Shown piece after piece: positions 22,315 through 25,218 of a stretch of 25,218 nucleotides of DNA. The stretch's first letter is position 1. Each line of letters begins with the position of its first letter. Both the position numbers and the translations under genes were made by a program. The notes beneath the pieces are model-generated. The model saw only the letters and a list, made by a program, of their open reading frames with translations, had not been told where the DNA came from and did no database searches. Origin of the DNA: JASSUD01 sp031963365 (GTDB lineage Bacteria; Pseudomonadota; Gammaproteobacteria; Burkholderiales; Burkholderiaceae); the NCBI GenBank assembly GCA_031963365.1, contig JASSUF010000015.1:1-25218 (forward strand). Reading direction: 5' to 3'.

Positions 22315-25218
22315 GTGCAAGAGTTAGAGGTATTTACCTGTCCATTAGAAGGCGTGAGTCACATAGAGGCCTCTGCAGGTACGGGTAAAACATGGACGAT
22401 TTGCGCATTATATGTACGCTTGCTATTAGAAAAAGGGCTGAGCGTCGATGCTATTTTAGTCGTGACCTTTACGCGGGCTGCTACGGCAGAGCTTCAATGC
22501 AGAATCCGTGCACGTTTAACGCAAGTATTGCATGTGCTCAATGACGTAAAAGCCAGGGAAGGAGCTACAGGTATACCTTATGAAGCAACCGGCGATGCGT
22601 TTATAGACGCGCTTTTAACGCAAGTAGTGGGCGTGCGCGTATCGTATGAAGAGGCGCGTTTGCGGGTAGAGCAAGGCATACAGAGTTTTGATCAAGCAGC
22701 GATTTGTACGATTCATGGGTTTTGTCAGCGCGCACTGCAAGAAATGCCATTTTCCGCCATGCAACCCTTTGAATGGACATTGAGCGAAGAAGATGAAGCG
22801 CTACGTCTTGAAGAAGCTTTGGCCTTTTGGCGCCAGTATATTGAGCCGGCAGCGGAGCATTACCCAGGTTTTTGTACTTGGCTCTTAACACAAGGCGCTA
22901 GTTTGCAGAGTTTAGATCAAGAACTCAAAAAGCGGCTGCGTAAACCTTTAGCAGAGGTGAAGTTTCCTTCTTTGGATACGGTTGGCACTGAGCTTACGTC
23001 TTTATTAGAGCACAGCGTGGCGCTGCAAAGTGATCTTGCCGATAGTTTTAAGCAGGCTCGAGTGCTCTGGCAACAAGAAGAGACACCCCTTTTTGCACTA
23101 TTAAATGATGCGCTCCCTGATTTGCATGGTCGGTTTTATACTCCCCATACACTGAAAAAAGCACAGGCAGCATGGACGCAGTTTTTTGCCCAATCTACTC
23201 CCTATACTGCGCCGGAAGCTAAAAGCACCTTACTCAGTAGCACGGTGCTGGCCTCCTACACTAAAAAAAATAAACCCGTACCTCAGCATACATTTTTTAC
23301 CCAGGCCGATGCCTTGCAAACAAAGCTGCAAGTACTGGAAGCTACCTATGCCAAGGTATGGCTCAGCTTATTGCGTATATGGCTTATAGAAGGGCCAAAA
23401 GCATTGGAAATGCGCAAGCAAACGCAAGGGCTTATATCGTTTGATGGTTTATTAAATACGTTACACCAGGTACTGCAGACTCAGCCCGATTTAATACGCG
23501 CATTAAGACTTCGTTATCAAGCAGCTCTTATTGATGAATTCCAGGACACCGACCCGGTGCAGTGGTCTATTTTTCAGACTATTTTTGTTGAAACAGAAAA
23601 GCAGGAAACGGCTTTTGATTCAATTCAGACACTGGCGCCCATAGATAATCGCCCTTTATTTTTAGTAGGCGATCCTAAACAGGCGATATATAGCTTCCGC
23701 TCAGCAGATTTGTATACCTACCTAGCTGCGCGTGATAGTGCACAGGCATGCTATACATTAGGAACCAATCAACGCTCTACAGAGGCTTTAGTTACTGCTT
23801 GCAATCAGCTTTTTACTCGGCATCCAGAGGCCTTTATACAAGAAGGCCTTAGTTACCAGGCTGTTAAGGCAGGGGCCGCACAACGTTTGGGGCAAAGCAC
23901 AGAAGCGGGCCTATGGATTTGGATGCTGCCCGAAGAACCACTTTTATCCAAACAACGTGCTATGCAAGCCGCCGCGCTTGCATGCGTTGCGCAAATAGCG
24001 CAATTGCTTACTGTTGGCGACCCAGCATTACCGCGTCTTACCCCTAATAATATCGCTGTACTGGTTAAAACCCATGCACAAGGCCATTTTATGAAGCAGG
24101 TTTTGGCACAATGGGGCATTGCTAGCGTTGAAATGACACAGGCTTGTGTGCTCAATAGCCGCACAGCACAAGAACTAGAATATGTAATGCGCGCAATTTA
24201 CGCGCCTCAAAATATAAAGAGTTTACGTGCTGCGCTTTCTCTAGATTGGTTTGGGTTGGATGCTAATACACTGACTCCATCGGTAGACGCAGCGGCTGCT
24301 TGGATCGAACGCTTTCTACGCTACAAAACCTTGTGGGAAAAAAAGGGGTGGGCACTCATGTGGAGAACCCTTACCCAAGAGCTTGGAATATTGCCGCGTA
24401 TTGCTGCAGATCAAGACGGCGAACGGCGTTTAACGGATCTGGCGCATATCAACGAGCTGATCGTCATGCATGCCGCGCATAGTCTGCGTGGTAAGAATAC
24501 TTTAAGCGCTGCGATGCGATGGTTTATTAAAGAGCGCTATGCCGCGCATAGTGACCCTGATCAAACACAGCTGCGTTTGGAATCAGACCGTGAATGCGTA
24601 CAAATATTGACTATCCATCGTGCTAAAGGTTTGGAATATGACGTGGTATTTTGCCCTTTCCTGAACGAAGGCAGTTTGCGCGCACGGAGTAGCGTGGGCC
24701 GCTTGCCTCAGGCACGGGAATATCACGACGAAACCGGCCAAGCTGTATTAGATTACCGCTTTGCAGCCTGTGGATCGGATGCTAGCGCAGACCTTCCCGA
24801 AGAAAGTGTCATTGAAGCAACGCAATTACAGGCTATGGGCGCTGAAGCAGCCCGTTTGATCTATGTTGCGTTAACGCGGGCCGTATATCGCTGCTATATA
24901 GTAGCGGGGCTCTACACCAGCGGCCAAGGAAGCGGCACCAAAGAAGCGCGACAAAGCGTACTGAACTGGCTAGTGGCAGGGCCAGAGGAGTTAACGCATT
25001 TTTATGAGTGGATGAAAAAGCCCCCAGAGGCAAAAACTATACTCGATGCCTGGCAAACCCTCTCAAGCAAAGCTATTACGCTGGTAGATATACCGCATCC
25101 TCATGTCGATGAGATGGAGCACATGAGTGAAAATCTGGTCGAAGCACTTCGCCAGCACACACTGTGCGCAACTCCGAGCGCCCAGCATGCGCAGCGTTTG
25201 CTCTATGGTGCAGGTGAA
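22315..25218 (+). CDS. recB: RecB, exodeoxyribonuclease V beta subunit (3' end outside window)
   Basis: The frame is open for 968 codons from GTG 22315 to the window end. GTG is chosen because AAAGGAG (22301-22307) is seven bases upstream and the protein then begins VQELEVFTCPLEGVSHIEASAGTGKT in pieces, as RecB proteins do. RecB is the 3'-5' SF1 helicase and nuclease of RecBCD. Seen in order are Walker A EASAGTGKTWT, motif Ia VVTFTRAATAEL, IHGFCQRAL, Walker B LIDEFQDTDPVQW, motif III LVGDPKQAIYSFRSAD, motif V TIHRAKGLEYDVVF and motif VI RLIYVALTRAVYRCY. The C-terminal nuclease domain is mostly beyond the window. No frameshift was noticed. recD would be expected next. Translation is probably coupled to the F-box gene just upstream. 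Confidence 0.96.
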   Translation, partial: MQELEVFTCPLEGVSHIEASAGTGKTWTICALYVRLLLEKGLSVDAILVVTFTRAATAELQCRIRARLTQVLHVLNDVKAREGATGIPYEATGDAFIDALLTQVVGVRVSYEEARLRVEQGIQSFDQAAICTIHGFCQRALQEMPFSAMQPFEWTLSEEDEALRLEEALAFWRQYIEPAAEHYPGFCTWLLTQGASLQSLDQELKKRLRKPLAEVKFPSLDTVGTELTSLLEHSVALQSDLADSFKQARVLWQQEETPLFALLNDALPDLHGRFYTPHTLKKAQAAWTQFFAQSTPYTAPEAKSTLLSSTVLASYTKKNKPVPQHTFFTQADALQTKLQVLEATYAKVWLSLLRIWLIEGPKALEMRKQTQGLISFDGLLNTLHQVLQTQPDLIRALRLRYQAALIDEFQDTDPVQWSIFQTIFVETEKQETAFDSIQTLAPIDNRPLFLVGDPKQAIYSFRSADLYTYLAARDSAQACYTLGTNQRSTEALVTACNQLFTRHPEAFIQEGLSYQAVKAGAAQRLGQSTEAGLWIWMLPEEPLLSKQRAMQAAALACVAQIAQLLTVGDPALPRLTPNNIAVLVKTHAQGHFMKQVLAQWGIASVEMTQACVLNSRTAQELEYVMRAIYAPQNIKSLRAALSLDWFGLDANTLTPSVDAAAAWIERFLRYKTLWEKKGWALMWRTLTQELGILPRIAADQDGERRLTDLAHINELIVMHAAHSLRGKNTLSAAMRWFIKERYAAHSDPDQTQLRLESDRECVQILTIHRAKGLEYDVVFCPFLNEGSLRARSSVGRLPQAREYHDETGQAVLDYRFAACGSDASADLPEESVIEATQLQAMGAEAARLIYVALTRAVYRCYIVAGLYTSGQGSGTKEARQSVLNWLVAGPEELTHFYEWMKKPPEAKTILDAWQTLSSKAITLVDIPHPHVDEMEHMSENLVEALRQHTLCATPSAQHAQRLLYGAGE

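Noticed and set aside
1..25218. CRISPR array, tRNA or rRNA genes
   Set aside because: No regularly spaced direct repeats of the right size, no cloverleaf and no rRNA-like sequence were seen.

Overview
The window looks like an accessory-rich piece of a reduced, host-associated betaproteobacterial chromosome. My best inference is a Burkholderiaceae-type endosymbiont, for example of a fungus or other eukaryote. The housekeeping genes support this: recC directly followed by recB as in Burkholderiales, a DsbA remnant that reads like a Burkholderia DsbA, a PhnA-like membrane protein beside a hemerythrin, QmcA and AlkB. Signs of genome decay (dsbA pseudogene, frameshifted ORF, truncated ankyrin ORF) sit beside proteins with eukaryote-like domains. 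No rRNA, tRNA, CRISPR array or intact transposase was seen. The taxon is inferred from protein resemblance only.

Layout. 1-384: C-terminal end of an unrecognised protein carrying a ubiquitin-interacting-motif-like stretch. 595-1143 (-): short, probably truncated ankyrin protein. 1436-2593 (+): AT-rich gene for a protein with a disordered N-terminus and three 55-residue helix-turn-helix-like repeats. 2979-5363 (-) and 5582-7015 (+): divergent pair of large F-box/ankyrin proteins. 7046-8583 (-): hemerythrin, a possible small membrane protein and a PhnA-like membrane protein. 8764-9243 (+): DsbA pseudogene without its catalytic cysteines, followed by a strong terminator. 9523-10842 (+): 2-hydroxycarboxylate (citrate/malate-type) transporter. 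10939-11901 (-): Ser/Pro-rich effector-like protein. 12118-13041 (-): QmcA stomatin. 13056-13736 (-): HigB/HigA toxin-antitoxin pair with a palindromic operator candidate. 14240-14566 (-): small unknown protein. 14850-15491 (-): AlkB. 15524-15669: 146-bp imperfect inverted-repeat element. 15832-16771 (-): AT-rich ORF broken by one frameshift. 17053-20703 (+): recC. 20811-22301 (+): third F-box/ankyrin protein. 22315 to the window end (+): recB, incomplete.

Most notable is a paralogous family of three proteins, perhaps with a fourth remnant, that join an N-terminal F-box-like motif, a shared middle region and C-terminal ankyrin repeats. F-box proteins recruit targets to eukaryotic SCF ubiquitin ligases, and bacteria do not have that machinery, so these are plausible effectors acting inside a host cell. 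One member lies between recC and recB, and the recB ribosome-binding site begins at its stop codon. A host-manipulation gene therefore appears to be built into the RecBCD repair operon.
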